Source: Mycobacterium kansasii ATCC 12478
GTDB taxonomy: Bacteria > Actinomycetota > Actinomycetes > Mycobacteriales > Mycobacteriaceae
Assembly (NCBI RefSeq): GCF_000157895.3
Contig: NC_022663.1
Span: 806,001-870,000, forward strand
Direction: 5' to 3'
DNA: 64,000 nt
Each line of letters starts with the position of its first letter. The first letter of the stretch is position 1. The notes beneath the pieces were generated by a model. That model did no database searches, had not been told where the DNA came from, and saw only the letters and a program-made list of their open reading frames with translations. A program made the position numbers and the translations under genes. Positions 51,810-61,390 of this stretch are shown one piece after another.

Positions 51810-52924
51810 TGCTTGGACCAGTCGACGAATTCCCCGTCCACCAATTGCCGCAACCGATCGCCTGGCCCGGCTCCAGCGACCGCAACTTCTATGACCGCTC
51901 GTATCTGAACGCGCACGACCGCACCGGAAACATCTTCCTGATCACCGGAATTGGCTACTATCCCAACCTCGGCGTCAAGGACGCGTTCGTGCTCGTCCGC
52001 CGCGGCGACGTCCAAACCGCGGTGCAGTTGTCCGACGCGATCGACCAGGATCGGCTCAACCAGCACGTCAACGCCTACCGCATCGAGGTCATCGAGCCGC
52101 TGCGCGAGCTGCGCGTGATCATGGAGGAAACCCAGGGCATAGCGGTCGACCTGACCTGGAAGGGGTTGTTCGACGCCGTCCGAGAGCAGCCGCACGTGCT
52201 GCGCAGCGGCAACCGGATCACGCTGGACGCTCAGCGATTCGCTCAGGTGGGCACCTGGGAGGGCCAGATCGTGGTGGACGGCGAGGAGATCACCGTCGAC
52301 CCGTCGACCTGGCTGGGCACCCGGGACCGGTCCTGGGGCATCCGGCCCGTCGGCGAAGCAGAACCCGCCGGCCGGCCCGCCGACCCGCCGTTCGAGGGCA
52401 TGTGGTGGCTGTACGTGCCGCTGGCGTTCGACGACTTCGCCACCGTGCTGATCATCCAAGAGGACCCCAGCGGTTTCCGCAGCCTCAACGACTGCACCCG
52501 GATCTGGCGCGACGGGCGCGTCGAGCAACTGGGCTGGCCGCAGGTGACGATCCGCTACCGGTCCGGCACCCGCACCCCCACGGGCGCCGCCATCTCGACG
52601 GCGCTGCACGACGGCACACCGGTGCGGTTCGAGATCGAGTCCAAGCTGGCGGTGCCGATCCACTTCGGCGGCGGCTACGGCGGTTCTCCCGACTGGCTGC
52701 ACGGTACGTGGAAGGGCGAGAAGTTCGCCGAACGCCGCACCTACGACATGACGGATCCGCAGTTGGCGGGCGGGATGATGTTCGGCGTGATGGATCATGT
52801 CGGGCGGGCCACCTGCCGCGCCGGCGACGCGGAACCGGTTGAGGGCTGGGGACTTTTCGAGCACGCCGCGCTGGGACGCCACGATCCGTCCGGCTTCGCC
52901 GACTGGCTGACGGTCGCGCCTTGA
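51809..52924 (+). CDS. Conserved hypothetical protein, lipocalin/CrtC-like beta protein
   Basis: A 371-residue protein translated with the phosphotransferase (TGATG overlap). It is beta-rich with repeated Trp/Gly turns: LTWKGLFDAVREQPH, VGTWEGQIVVDGEEITV, GTRDRSWGIRPVG, HGTWKGEKFAERRTYDM. This pattern is reminiscent of the hydroxyneurosporene hydratase (CrtC)/AttH beta-barrel group. No signal peptide or membrane helix is visible. It is probably a partner of the kinase-like protein in binding or converting a lipid or terpenoid; the function is not known. Confidence 0.65.
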   Translation: MLGPVDEFPVHQLPQPIAWPGSSDRNFYDRSYLNAHDRTGNIFLITGIGYYPNLGVKDAFVLVRRGDVQTAVQLSDAIDQDRLNQHVNAYRIEVIEPLRELRVIMEETQGIAVDLTWKGLFDAVREQPHVLRSGNRITLDAQRFAQVGTWEGQIVVDGEEITVDPSTWLGTRDRSWGIRPVGEAEPAGRPADPPFEGMWWLYVPLAFDDFATVLIIQEDPSGFRSLNDCTRIWRDGRVEQLGWPQVTIRYRSGTRTPTGAAISTALHDGTPVRFEIESKLAVPIHFGGGYGGSPDWLHGTWKGEKFAERRTYDMTDPQLAGGMMFGVMDHVGRATCRAGDAEPVEGWGLFEHAALGRHDPSGFADWLTVAP

Positions 52925-53089
52925 CGCCGTTGACCCGGACCGGCGGCTGCTACGCCTCGTCGCTGAGCACCCACCTGGAGACGACGCAAACGCTGACCCG
53001 GGCGCCGGGTCCGTGGGTTCGTCGCACAAAACGGGTGCCACGGTCTCCGGCCTGACGTACCGCACGAAGGCCCCGCAGGGAGGTGCACG

Positions 53090-53206
53090 GTGCAACGACT
53101 CGACTTCGCTTCGGCCGCATACCCGGCCAGGCCGGTGGATCGTACGGCGCTGGGTTGGCGCCGGCACGTGGTCGATTCCGGCCGGCGGCAGCAGGTGCAG
53201 CAATGA
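53090..53206 (+). CDS. Possible 38-residue ORF coupled to the first fadD
   Basis: A GTG at 53090 behind GGGAGG opens 38 codons ending in TGA at 53204-53206, which overlaps the fadD start (ATGA). The product is Arg-rich and has no recognisable motif. It may be a translational-coupling leader or the tail of a lost gene. The rest of the 278-base gap (52925-53089) holds nothing I recognise. Confidence 0.3.
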   Translation: MQRLDFASAAYPARPVDRTALGWRRHVVDSGRRQQVQQ

Positions 53207-54768
53207 CGCGCGGCCTGCCGATGACGACGGCGCGCGCGCTGCTGCGCTCTCGCCTGCTTACTCCCGCAGGCCCGGCCGCGTTGTCTCGCTTGGTTCATGA
53301 AGCACGTCGAGCCGGCCAAAATCCCTTCACCCTGCTCGCGGTCACGGCGGCCCGGTGGCCGAACCGGGCCGCGGTGATCGACGACGACGGCACCCTCAGC
53401 TACCGCGAGTTGCTGTCGCGGACCGAATCCCTTGCGCATGAGCTCTACCGCCATGGCGTCGGGTCGGGACAGGCCGTAGGGATCTTGTGCCGCAACGGTC
53501 ACGGCTTCATCGAGGCGACGTTCGCGACGGCGTTGGTCGGTGCCGACGTCGTGCTTCTCAATACCGATTTCCGCGCCGATGCGCTGGCGGCCGCGGTCAG
53601 CGGGCACCGGGTCACAACGATCATCTGCGAGCACGAATCCGCCGGGCAGGCGCGAGCCGCCGGCGAGGCGATCACGGTGATCGATCCGGCCACGGTCGCA
53701 CAGCGCGAGCACGATCCACGGCCCCCGGTGGCCAAGCCCGGCCAAGTCATCATCCTGACCGCCGGCACCACCGGCACGCCCAAGGGCGTGCCCCGCAGCT
53801 CCCATTTCAGTTCGACACTGGGCCTTACCATGACACTGCTGGATCGCACCCGACTACGCACCGGTTGCCGAAACTGCGTGGCAGTACCGATGTTTCACGG
53901 GTTCGGGCTCGGCCAGCTGATGCTGACCCTGGCCCTCGGCGGAACGGTGCTGACCCAGCGGCACTTCGACGCCGAAGCCGCGCTTGCACAGGCGTCGCAC
54001 CATCGCGCCGACGCATTGATGGCCGTGCCGGTCATGCTGGCGCGCATCCTCGATCTGCCCCAAGCCGTGCGGGCGCGAAACCCGGTGCCATCGCTGCGGG
54101 TGGTGATATTGAGCGGGGCCCGGCTGGATCCCAGCCTGGCGCGGCGGTTCATGGACACCTTCGGCGATATCCTCTACAACGCCTACGGTTCGTCGGAGGT
54201 CGGCATTTGCGCCTTCGCGACACCCGCCGACCTGCGGGCAGCGCCCGAGACCGTCGGCCGCCCGATCGTCGGCACCCCGGTCGGCATCCTGGACGCCACC
54301 GGCAGCCCCGTCGGGCCGCAGGTGATCGGGCGCGTCTTCGTCGGTGGCGGACTGCCGGTGGACACCTACACCGGCGGCGGCACCAAAGACGTCGTCGACA
54401 ACATGACCAACTCCGGGGACATGGGCTACTTCGACAAAGCGGGACGGCTGTTCATCATCGGCCGCCAGGACGACCTGATCATCTCCGGGGGTGAGAACGT
54501 CTATCCCCGCGCGGTCGAAAACGCGCTCGCCGAGCATCCGGGTGTCATCGACAACGCCGTCGTCGGTGTTCCCGACGAGCAGTTCGGGCAACGACTCGCC
54601 GCGTTCGTCGTCCCGCGGCCCGGCAGCGACGTCGACGCGGCCGTCATCCGGGAGTACTTGAAGAACAAGGTATCTCGTGCCGAACAGCCCCGAGATGTCT
54701 ACATCGTCACCGCCATTCCGCGCAGTCCCCTCGGCAAGGTGCTACGCAGGGAACTGCCCGCGCGGTGA
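53203..54768 (+). CDS. Acyl-CoA synthetase (FadD), tandem copy 1
   Basis: A 521-residue AMP-forming ligase. Nucleotide-binding VIILTAGTTGTPKGVPRSSH near 185, YNAYGSSEVGICAFATP, NSGDMGYFDKAGRLFIIGRQDDLIISGGENVYP at the hinge, and the C-terminal Lys in SPLGKVLRRELP. It activates a carboxylic acid, probably medium- or long-chain, with ATP and CoA. The gene immediately downstream encodes a second enzyme of the same length with very similar sequence, so this is a recent tandem duplication. ATG 53203 overlaps a small upstream frame. Confidence 0.9.
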   Translation: MTRGLPMTTARALLRSRLLTPAGPAALSRLVHEARRAGQNPFTLLAVTAARWPNRAAVIDDDGTLSYRELLSRTESLAHELYRHGVGSGQAVGILCRNGHGFIEATFATALVGADVVLLNTDFRADALAAAVSGHRVTTIICEHESAGQARAAGEAITVIDPATVAQREHDPRPPVAKPGQVIILTAGTTGTPKGVPRSSHFSSTLGLTMTLLDRTRLRTGCRNCVAVPMFHGFGLGQLMLTLALGGTVLTQRHFDAEAALAQASHHRADALMAVPVMLARILDLPQAVRARNPVPSLRVVILSGARLDPSLARRFMDTFGDILYNAYGSSEVGICAFATPADLRAAPETVGRPIVGTPVGILDATGSPVGPQVIGRVFVGGGLPVDTYTGGGTKDVVDNMTNSGDMGYFDKAGRLFIIGRQDDLIISGGENVYPRAVENALAEHPGVIDNAVVGVPDEQFGQRLAAFVVPRPGSDVDAAVIREYLKNKVSRAEQPRDVYIVTAIPRSPLGKVLRRELPAR

Positions 54769-54799
54769 CTGGGACCACAAGCGGCAGAAAGGAACCGCG

Positions 54800-56365
54800 A
54801 TGACGCGGGCAACCCGAGCGCCGACCCTGACGCGGACGCTGCTGCACACCCGACTGCTTACTCCCTCCAGCCCGGCCGCATTGTTCCGGCTGGTTCACGA
54901 GGCACGTCGAGGTGGCCAAAACCCCTTCACGCTACTGGCGGTCACGGCGGCCCGGTGGCCGAACCGGGTCGCGGTGATCGACGACGACGGCACCTTCAGC
55001 TACCGCGACCTGCGGTCGCGGACGGAATCCCTTGCCCACGAGCTTCATCACCATGGCGTCGGACCGGGCAGGGCCGTGGGGATCTTGTGCCGCAACGGGC
55101 ACGTCTTCATCGAGGCCATGTTCGCCACGACGCTGGTCGGTGCCGACGTGGTGCCCCTCAATACCGATTTCCGCGCCACCGCACTAACGGCCGTGGTCAG
55201 CGCGCACCGGATCTCGACCATCATCTGCGAGCAGGAATCCGCCGAGCAAGCACGAGCCGCCGGCGAGGCCATCACGGTGATCGATCCGGCAACGGTCCAC
55301 ACCGATGCGCGGCGTCCGCGACCCGCGGTAGCGGCGCCCGGCCGGGTCATCATCCTGACCGCCGGCACCACGGGCACACCCAAAGGCGTGCCCCGCACCT
55401 CCCATATCGGTTCGACGCTGGGCCTTGTCGTCACGCTCCTGGATCGCACCCGACTGCGTACCGGCGCGCGAAGCTCGGTGGCGGTACCGATGTTCCACGG
55501 ATTCGGGCTCGGCATGCTGATGCTGACCTTCGCCCTCGGCGGCACCGTCCTGACCCACCGGCGCTTCGACGCCGAGGCCGCGATCGCCCAGGCTTCGCGA
55601 TATGCCGCCGACACGTTCACCGCTGTGCCGGTTATGCTTTCGCGCATCCTCGATCTACCCGAAACCGTGCGGACGCAAAACCCGATGCCCTCGCTGCGGG
55701 CGGTGATATCGATCGGGGACCGGCTGGATCCCAGCGTGGCGCAACGGTTCATGAACACCTACGGCGACATCCTCTACAACGGCTACGGCGCCTCGGAGGT
55801 CGGCATTTGCGCCTTCGCCACACCGGCCGACCTGCGCCAGGCGCCCGAGACAGTCGGCAGCCTGGTTCCGGGTTATCGGGTCGGCATCCTCGATGCCGAC
55901 GGCAAACCCGTCGGGCCGCACGTCGTCGGGCGCGTCTTCGTCGGCGGCGACCTGACCTTCGAGGCCTACACCGGCGGCGGCACCAAAGAGGTCGTCGACG
56001 GCATGACCAACTCCGGGGACATGGGCTACCTCGACGAAGCGGGACGGCTGTTCATCATTGGCCGCCAAGACGACATGATCATCTCCGGCGGCGAAAACGT
56101 CTATCCTCGCGCGGTCGAAAACGCCCTCGCCGAACACCCGGACGTCGCCGACAACACCGTCGTCGGTGTCCCCGACGAGCAGTTCGGGCAACGACTCGCC
56201 GCGTTCGTCGTCCCGCGGCCCAACCGCGACCTCGATGAGCACGCCATCCGGGAGTACTTGAAGGACAAAGTGTCTCGCGCCGAACAGCCCAGAGACATCC
56301 ACATCGTCACGGCCATTCCACGTAGTCCTGTCGGCAAGGCACTACGCAGGGAGCTGCCGACATGA
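54800..56365 (+). CDS. Acyl-CoA synthetase (FadD), tandem copy 2
   Basis: A 521-residue paralogue of the preceding enzyme, aligned without gaps that I can see. All core motifs are kept: LTAGTTGTPKGVPRTSH, YNGYGASEVGICAFATP, NSGDMGYLDEAGRLFIIGRQDDMIISGGENVYP and SPVGKALRRELP. Differences cluster at the N-terminus and around MLSRILDLPETV and SLVPGYRVG, in the acyl-binding half, so the two may differ in chain preference. GAAAGGAACC precedes the ATG at 54800, 31 bases after the first copy's stop. Confidence 0.9.
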   Translation: MTRATRAPTLTRTLLHTRLLTPSSPAALFRLVHEARRGGQNPFTLLAVTAARWPNRVAVIDDDGTFSYRDLRSRTESLAHELHHHGVGPGRAVGILCRNGHVFIEAMFATTLVGADVVPLNTDFRATALTAVVSAHRISTIICEQESAEQARAAGEAITVIDPATVHTDARRPRPAVAAPGRVIILTAGTTGTPKGVPRTSHIGSTLGLVVTLLDRTRLRTGARSSVAVPMFHGFGLGMLMLTFALGGTVLTHRRFDAEAAIAQASRYAADTFTAVPVMLSRILDLPETVRTQNPMPSLRAVISIGDRLDPSVAQRFMNTYGDILYNGYGASEVGICAFATPADLRQAPETVGSLVPGYRVGILDADGKPVGPHVVGRVFVGGDLTFEAYTGGGTKEVVDGMTNSGDMGYLDEAGRLFIIGRQDDMIISGGENVYPRAVENALAEHPDVADNTVVGVPDEQFGQRLAAFVVPRPNRDLDEHAIREYLKDKVSRAEQPRDIHIVTAIPRSPVGKALRRELPT

Positions 56366-56483
56366 GTGGCGGCGCCGGGCCTTGGGCGTCGCAGTCGGGG
56401 CGCACCATTACCGCCGCACCGCAACGCGGTCGGTGGCTCACGCACCATCACCGGGCGCGCGGTGGGGTTTGAGACCGGACGTG

Positions 56484-56498
56484 AGGACCTTGGCCCCT
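56484..56498 (+). promoter_or_regulatory. DosR-like box upstream of the aldehyde dehydrogenase gene
   Basis: AGGACCTTGGCCCCT matches 10 of 14 positions of the DosR core GGGACTWWAGTCCC. It lies 71 bases before the ATG in the 204-base gap after the second fadD. The rest of the gap shows no gene. Confidence 0.45.
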
Positions 56499-56569
56499 TC
56501 CGATCGCGTGGGTGAACGGCACACGCTAGAGGCATTAGCTGCCACTGTCCCGGCAAAGTGAGGGGTCTC

Positions 56570-58291
56570 ATGACCACAGAAGTATCGCTCGACACGACAG
56601 CGCTGGACAAGGCGCTGGACGATCTGCACGCCGGTGCGCCCGACTGGGTCGCCCTGGCCCTCAATGGCAAGGTGACGTTGCTGGAGGCGTTGCCGCGCAA
56701 GATCCTCAATTTCGCCCCGGAGATGGTGGCCGCGGCCGACAGGGCGAAGGGTATCGCCTCGACCTCCAGCTGGGTCGCCGAAGACTGGCTGACCGGCGTG
56801 TGGGCTTTCATCCAGGGCGTCAAGTCGCACGCCCTGGTGCTGAGCCGATTGCGTGCCGGGCAAGCGCCCATCAAGGCCGGCGCGGTACATACCAGGCCGA
56901 ACGGCCAGGTCGTCGTCGACGTCTTCCCGGTCACCGTCTACGACCGGTTGCTGCTCAACGGCTACAAGGCGCAGGTCTGGATCGAGCCGGGCGTCAGCGC
57001 CGAGCAGACGCGCCAGGACGCGGCCCGGATGTACCGCGGCGCCGGCTACGACCGCCCGGGGGTGGCGTTGGTCCTCGGCGCCGGCAATGTGGGAACCATT
57101 ACGACCCTCGACATCCTCGACCAGTTGTTCGCACAGGGGAACGTGTGCGTCGTGAAGATGAACCCCGTCAACGACTACCTCGGCCCGTTCTACGAGAAGA
57201 TCTTCAATGACTTCGTCTCGCGTGGCTGGTTGCGCTTTGTCTACGGCGGCGCCGACGTCGGTGGCTACCTGGCCCATCATCCGAAGGTCGACTCCATTCA
57301 CATGACGGGTTCGGCGGCAACCTACGACGCGATCGTGTGGGGCAGCGATGCCGAGGCGGCGACTCGTAAGGCCAATAACACCCCGTTACTGGACAAGCCG
57401 ATCTCGGCCGAGCTTGGCGGCCTCAGCCCCGTGATCGTCGTGCCGGGCGACTGGAGCGACGCCGACATCAGGTTCCAGGCCGAGCACATCGCATCCAGCA
57501 AGCTCAACAACGCCGGCCACAACTGCATCGCGACCCAGGTCATGCTTGTGTCGGAGGATTGGCCGCTGGCCGACCAGCTCATCGCCGAAATTCGTGCCGT
57601 CATGCGCGAAGTCGAGCCCCGCCGCACCTACTACCCCCGCTCGCAAGAGAAGACCGAGCAGGCTTGCGAGGGGATGTGCGGCGCGGAGTTCCTCAGTGGC
57701 GACAAGAGCCGCGTGCTCATCTCCGATGTCGACCCGCACAGCGGCGCCAGCATCCTGCGCGACGAGGTATTCGCCGGCGCCCTCGGAATTGTGCGGCTTC
57801 CCGGAGAGACAGCGCGCGAATTCATGCGCAATGCAGTCGATTTCGCCAACGACGTGCTGCCGGGCACGCTAGGCGCGACGATCATCATCGACCCGAAGAC
57901 GCGCAAGGCGAACGCGGCGGCCTTCGACGACGCGATTTCCGGGCTGCGCTACGGCGACATCGGGGTCAACGTGTGGTCGGCGATGAATTTCTTGTTGGGA
58001 TACACGCCCTGGGGTGCCTTCCCCGGGCACACTCCGCAGGACATCGGCAGCGGCACCGGGGTGGTGCACAACGCTTTCCTGTTGCAGCACGTGCAAAAGG
58101 CCATCGCCGAAATCCCGTTCCGGCCGTCACCGCGCGCCATCATCGGAGGCGAGTTGACGATATCGCCCAAGCCGGTCTTTTTCGTCACGAACAAGACCGC
58201 GGAGACGACGATCCGCCGGCTGGTCAAGTTCCTGGTGGATGGCAAGCCCACCGCGCTGCCGGGGATCTTTGCGTCGGCTTTGCGGGGGTGA
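56570..58291 (+). CDS. Aldehyde dehydrogenase family protein (long form)
   Basis: A 573-residue protein, longer than the usual 480-500. The catalytic Cys is in NNAGHNCIATQ near 318 and the general-base Glu in SAELGGLSP near 281. GAGNVGTITTLDILDQ and SIHMTGSAATYDAI correspond to the NAD-binding half. About 90 residues precede the recognisable domain (VALALNGKVTLLEALPRKIL). It oxidises an aldehyde to an acid or acyl-CoA, perhaps feeding the acyl-CoA synthetases upstream. ATG 56570 is preferred to the GTG at 56558. Confidence 0.85.
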   Translation: MTTEVSLDTTALDKALDDLHAGAPDWVALALNGKVTLLEALPRKILNFAPEMVAAADRAKGIASTSSWVAEDWLTGVWAFIQGVKSHALVLSRLRAGQAPIKAGAVHTRPNGQVVVDVFPVTVYDRLLLNGYKAQVWIEPGVSAEQTRQDAARMYRGAGYDRPGVALVLGAGNVGTITTLDILDQLFAQGNVCVVKMNPVNDYLGPFYEKIFNDFVSRGWLRFVYGGADVGGYLAHHPKVDSIHMTGSAATYDAIVWGSDAEAATRKANNTPLLDKPISAELGGLSPVIVVPGDWSDADIRFQAEHIASSKLNNAGHNCIATQVMLVSEDWPLADQLIAEIRAVMREVEPRRTYYPRSQEKTEQACEGMCGAEFLSGDKSRVLISDVDPHSGASILRDEVFAGALGIVRLPGETAREFMRNAVDFANDVLPGTLGATIIIDPKTRKANAAAFDDAISGLRYGDIGVNVWSAMNFLLGYTPWGAFPGHTPQDIGSGTGVVHNAFLLQHVQKAIAEIPFRPSPRAIIGGELTISPKPVFFVTNKTAETTIRRLVKFLVDGKPTALPGIFASALRG

Positions 58292-58494
58292 CATCGGCGC
58301 GATGACCATCGTGGCGCGCCCAGACTTGGGCGACGCATGCGGTGAATGCTGGGAGCGCGTGGCCCGATGCCGGGCTGCGTGGACGGGGACGCCACCTGTC
58401 GCCACTGAGAAACGTGTGTACTCAAGCCCCCAGTTACCCGGAATCATCGTCTGGCACCCGGCTGTCTGCCGCCGACCGGTAGAGTCACCAATTC

Positions 58495-59487
58495 GTGCAG
58501 ATCGCAGTCACCGGCGGCACCGGATATCTCGGCGCACACATCGTTCGTGGCCTGTTGACGGCCGGCCACCGGGTGCGGCTCCTCGCCGAGCCCGGGTGGA
58601 ACAATCCCCCACTGCTACATAAGCTTTCGGAATTCGGGGCGATCACCGTGATTCGGGGCGACGTGCGGGATCCCGATACCATCTCGCGGCTATTGGACGA
58701 CGCCGAAACCGTGTTGCACGGGGCCGGCGTCGTCGGCACCGACAACCGGCGCGAGAAGTTGATGTGGGAGGTCAACGCGTATGCCACCGAGGCGGTACTG
58801 CGTCAGGCGCATCAGCGTGGGCTGGACCCGATCGTGTCGATCAACAGCTACAGCGCCCTCTTCCCGCCGCCGGGTCCGGTGATCGGACCGGACACCCCGA
58901 CCTCCGCTGGCAGGTCGGCTTATGCCAAGACGAAAGGCTACGCCGACCGGGTTGCCCGCCGGCTGCAAGACGAGGGTGCGCCCATCGTGCTGACCTATCC
59001 GTCCAGCGTGGTCGGCCCGGCCTACATGACAAACCCGGGGATCACCGAGCAGGGCTGGGCCACGATCGTCCGCACGGGCGTGGCACCGCGATTGCGCAAC
59101 GCCGGGATGATGATGGTCGACGTGCGAGACATCGCCGACGTACACGTGGCGTCGATGAGTCCGGGCCGCGGGCCGAAACGCTACCTGTGCGGCGGTGTGA
59201 TGCTGAGCTTCGACGAAATGATCAATGCGCTCGAGGCCGGCTGCGGGCGCCACATCAAGCGAATACCTGTCTCTAGCAGTATATTTCGGGCTATCGGGAA
59301 GATGGCCGACGTGACCGGCGCGGTGCTGCCGCTGGGCGCCGGATTCAGTTTCGAAGCGGCACAGCTGCTTACCTCGGCGACCCCCACCGACGACTCGCGC
59401 ACCCTGGCCGAGTTCGGGATGACCTGGCGCTCGCCACGGGACGCGATCATCGCGACCTTCGCGCATCGCGACGGCGACGAAACGTAG
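58495..59487 (+). CDS. NAD-dependent epimerase/dehydratase
   Basis: A 330-residue extended SDR with a GTG start. The nucleotide motif is IAVTGGTGYLGAHIVRGL at the N-terminus, the Ser of INSYS and YAKTK (GRSAYAKTKGYAD) form the active site near 142-146, and TYPSSVVGPAYM follows. It resembles dihydroflavonol 4-reductase-like mycobacterial enzymes (Rv0139 type). It is separated from the aldehyde dehydrogenase by 203 bases with no identifiable gene and converges on a WS/DGAT gene. Confidence 0.86.
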   Translation: MQIAVTGGTGYLGAHIVRGLLTAGHRVRLLAEPGWNNPPLLHKLSEFGAITVIRGDVRDPDTISRLLDDAETVLHGAGVVGTDNRREKLMWEVNAYATEAVLRQAHQRGLDPIVSINSYSALFPPPGPVIGPDTPTSAGRSAYAKTKGYADRVARRLQDEGAPIVLTYPSSVVGPAYMTNPGITEQGWATIVRTGVAPRLRNAGMMMVDVRDIADVHVASMSPGRGPKRYLCGGVMLSFDEMINALEAGCGRHIKRIPVSSSIFRAIGKMADVTGAVLPLGAGFSFEAAQLLTSATPTDDSRTLAEFGMTWRSPRDAIIATFAHRDGDET

Positions 59488-59510
59488 TTCGCTTTCCGCA
59501 AGACCTGTCT

Positions 59511-61121
59511 TCAGGAGCTGACCGCCGACGTCGCGGCCAGCAACCGCTCGAAAGCCCCGGCGAACCCGTCGACGATCGTCTCGTGGTCGAGCACCAGGGT
59601 TTTGTCGCAGGCGATGCCCACGACGACGTTGCCGTTGTAGGTGGAAATCGTGAAGCTCATGGGCTGGTTACCCGATACCGGTGCCCACCCGACGATGCCC
59701 GCCACCTTGCTACCGGCCAGGTACACCGGCATCGGTGGGCCGGGAACGTTGGTGAGCGTGCCGATAGTGCGGTTGGTGAACAGGTCCACCGACGCTTCAT
59801 ACAGCTGCCGGTTGAACCCGGCGATGGTCTCCTGCAGGCGAAACGCGACAGCGGCCTCGTGGCCGTGCTTGATCCGGTTCATCCGCTTCTTGGCCACGGC
59901 CAGGACTCGGAGGGGATCGGCCTCATCGGTGGGCAGTTCGAGTTGCACGAGGGCGAACTCGTTACCGAGATTGTCGGGCAGCGTCACGTCGACCGGTTTG
60001 AGGTTGACCGGGATCATGAAGGTCACCGCGGAGCAGCGGGCGTGATGGGCCTGCAGATAGTCGTGCAATGCTCCGGCCGCGCTGGCGACCAGAACGTCGT
60101 TGACGGTGCAGTTGTTCGCCCTGGCCACCGCCTTGACTTTGGCCAGCGGAATGGGCTCTGACCACGCCACCGCTTTGTCTTGGCCCGCGGTACCCGTCCA
60201 GATGGTCGAGTCGTTGCGAGTGCCCAGCAGCAGCTTGCGCAGGGTGTCCACGTCACCGGGCGCGGCGGAGAACACGTCGATCAGCGTGCCGCTGCCGGGC
60301 AGCGCCGCCCGCATGGTGGCGCCGACGGACTCGGCGACGCCGGACGCCGTCGCCCGCGCCGAGCTGGTGATCGTGTGGCCGGCCCCCACCGGGTTCTGCA
60401 ACGCCAGACGGCCAAAATCGTTGGCACGACTAAGGATACGAGGAACTGCGGCAGCGACCCCGATCATGCCGGCAGCGATGTCCGTCGCCCGTCCGCCCGG
60501 GTCGCTCACCGTCTCTTCGAGCAGTGACCTCGCGCGCTGCGCGGTAGCGGTCGCCCGGCCCGCTGCCGTACGCAGCCGTTGCCGCATCGGCTGCCCCGGG
60601 GGGTGGGGCCGCGCGGCGTGCTGCACGATGCCGGGGCCGCGGATCGGTCCTCCGGCGGGCGACGCGTCGAACAGGCTCATCGAAAGCTCGACCATCCGCA
60701 TCCCGTCGGCGACGGCGTGGTGCGTCCGCACGATCATGGCACTACCATCCCGGTAGCGGTCCACCCAAATGCCTTGCCAGAGTGGGCGAGTGCGGTCGAG
60801 CATCTCGGTGCGATGGCTGGCCACCAGGGCCTGCAACTCGCGGCGGTCGGCGGGATCCTTCAGGTCCACGACCGTAACGTGCTTCCCGAAATCGAAGTCG
60901 TCGGCCAGCTCCCACCACCACGAGCCGTCGCGATCCTTGACCGCCAGACTGCGAAACACTGGGTAACGGTTGATGAGCCGCTCCTCGAGGACCTCGCGCA
61001 CCCGCCCCCAGTCCAGCGGGTCGGCCGTCCAGACCACCGTGTCGACGACCATCAGGTTGTTTGGGCGATCCATTTCCAGCCACAGGGCGTCCTGAATTCC
61101 GAGCCTGCGTCGGTCAGCCAT
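59511..61121 (-). CDS. WS/DGAT wax ester synthase/diacylglycerol acyltransferase
   Basis: A 536-residue acyltransferase from ATG 61121, which follows GGAGG by five bases. The HHxxxDG motif is RTHHAVADGMRM near 132, with NDVLVASAAGALHDYL and LTNVPGPPMPVYLAGSKV in the C-terminal domain. An Ala-rich stretch near 180-290 (TAAGRATATAQRARSLLEE) lengthens it relative to Tgs1. It esterifies acyl-CoA to an alcohol or diacylglycerol. It is divergent from a methyltransferase gene. Confidence 0.9.
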   Translation of the reverse strand: MADRRRLGIQDALWLEMDRPNNLMVVDTVVWTADPLDWGRVREVLEERLINRYPVFRSLAVKDRDGSWWWELADDFDFGKHVTVVDLKDPADRRELQALVASHRTEMLDRTRPLWQGIWVDRYRDGSAMIVRTHHAVADGMRMVELSMSLFDASPAGGPIRGPGIVQHAARPHPPGQPMRQRLRTAAGRATATAQRARSLLEETVSDPGGRATDIAAGMIGVAAAVPRILSRANDFGRLALQNPVGAGHTITSSARATASGVAESVGATMRAALPGSGTLIDVFSAAPGDVDTLRKLLLGTRNDSTIWTGTAGQDKAVAWSEPIPLAKVKAVARANNCTVNDVLVASAAGALHDYLQAHHARCSAVTFMIPVNLKPVDVTLPDNLGNEFALVQLELPTDEADPLRVLAVAKKRMNRIKHGHEAAVAFRLQETIAGFNRQLYEASVDLFTNRTIGTLTNVPGPPMPVYLAGSKVAGIVGWAPVSGNQPMSFTISTYNGNVVVGIACDKTLVLDHETIVDGFAGAFERLLAATSAVSS

Positions 61122-61390
61122 CTTGCACCTCCACGAACATTTGACTGTGCCGGGCTTCATGCTCTGCTGATCATGCGCCCACCAAAGGGTTCAGGCCAGC
61201 CCCGCCGGGCCTGACTTTCATGCCGGGCCGCTCGTCCCCGGCTTTGGCCACGCGATTCGCTGAGGGCCCGTGTCGTCCGGGCTGGCGGCCCGCTGTCGTC
61301 GCCGGCCCGGCGGTCGCCTGTCCGTGATGGCGAGCGGTGGTTGCAAATACCGTAATGTGACCGATTGTGGTCGAGTGAGGAGAACCAGCG

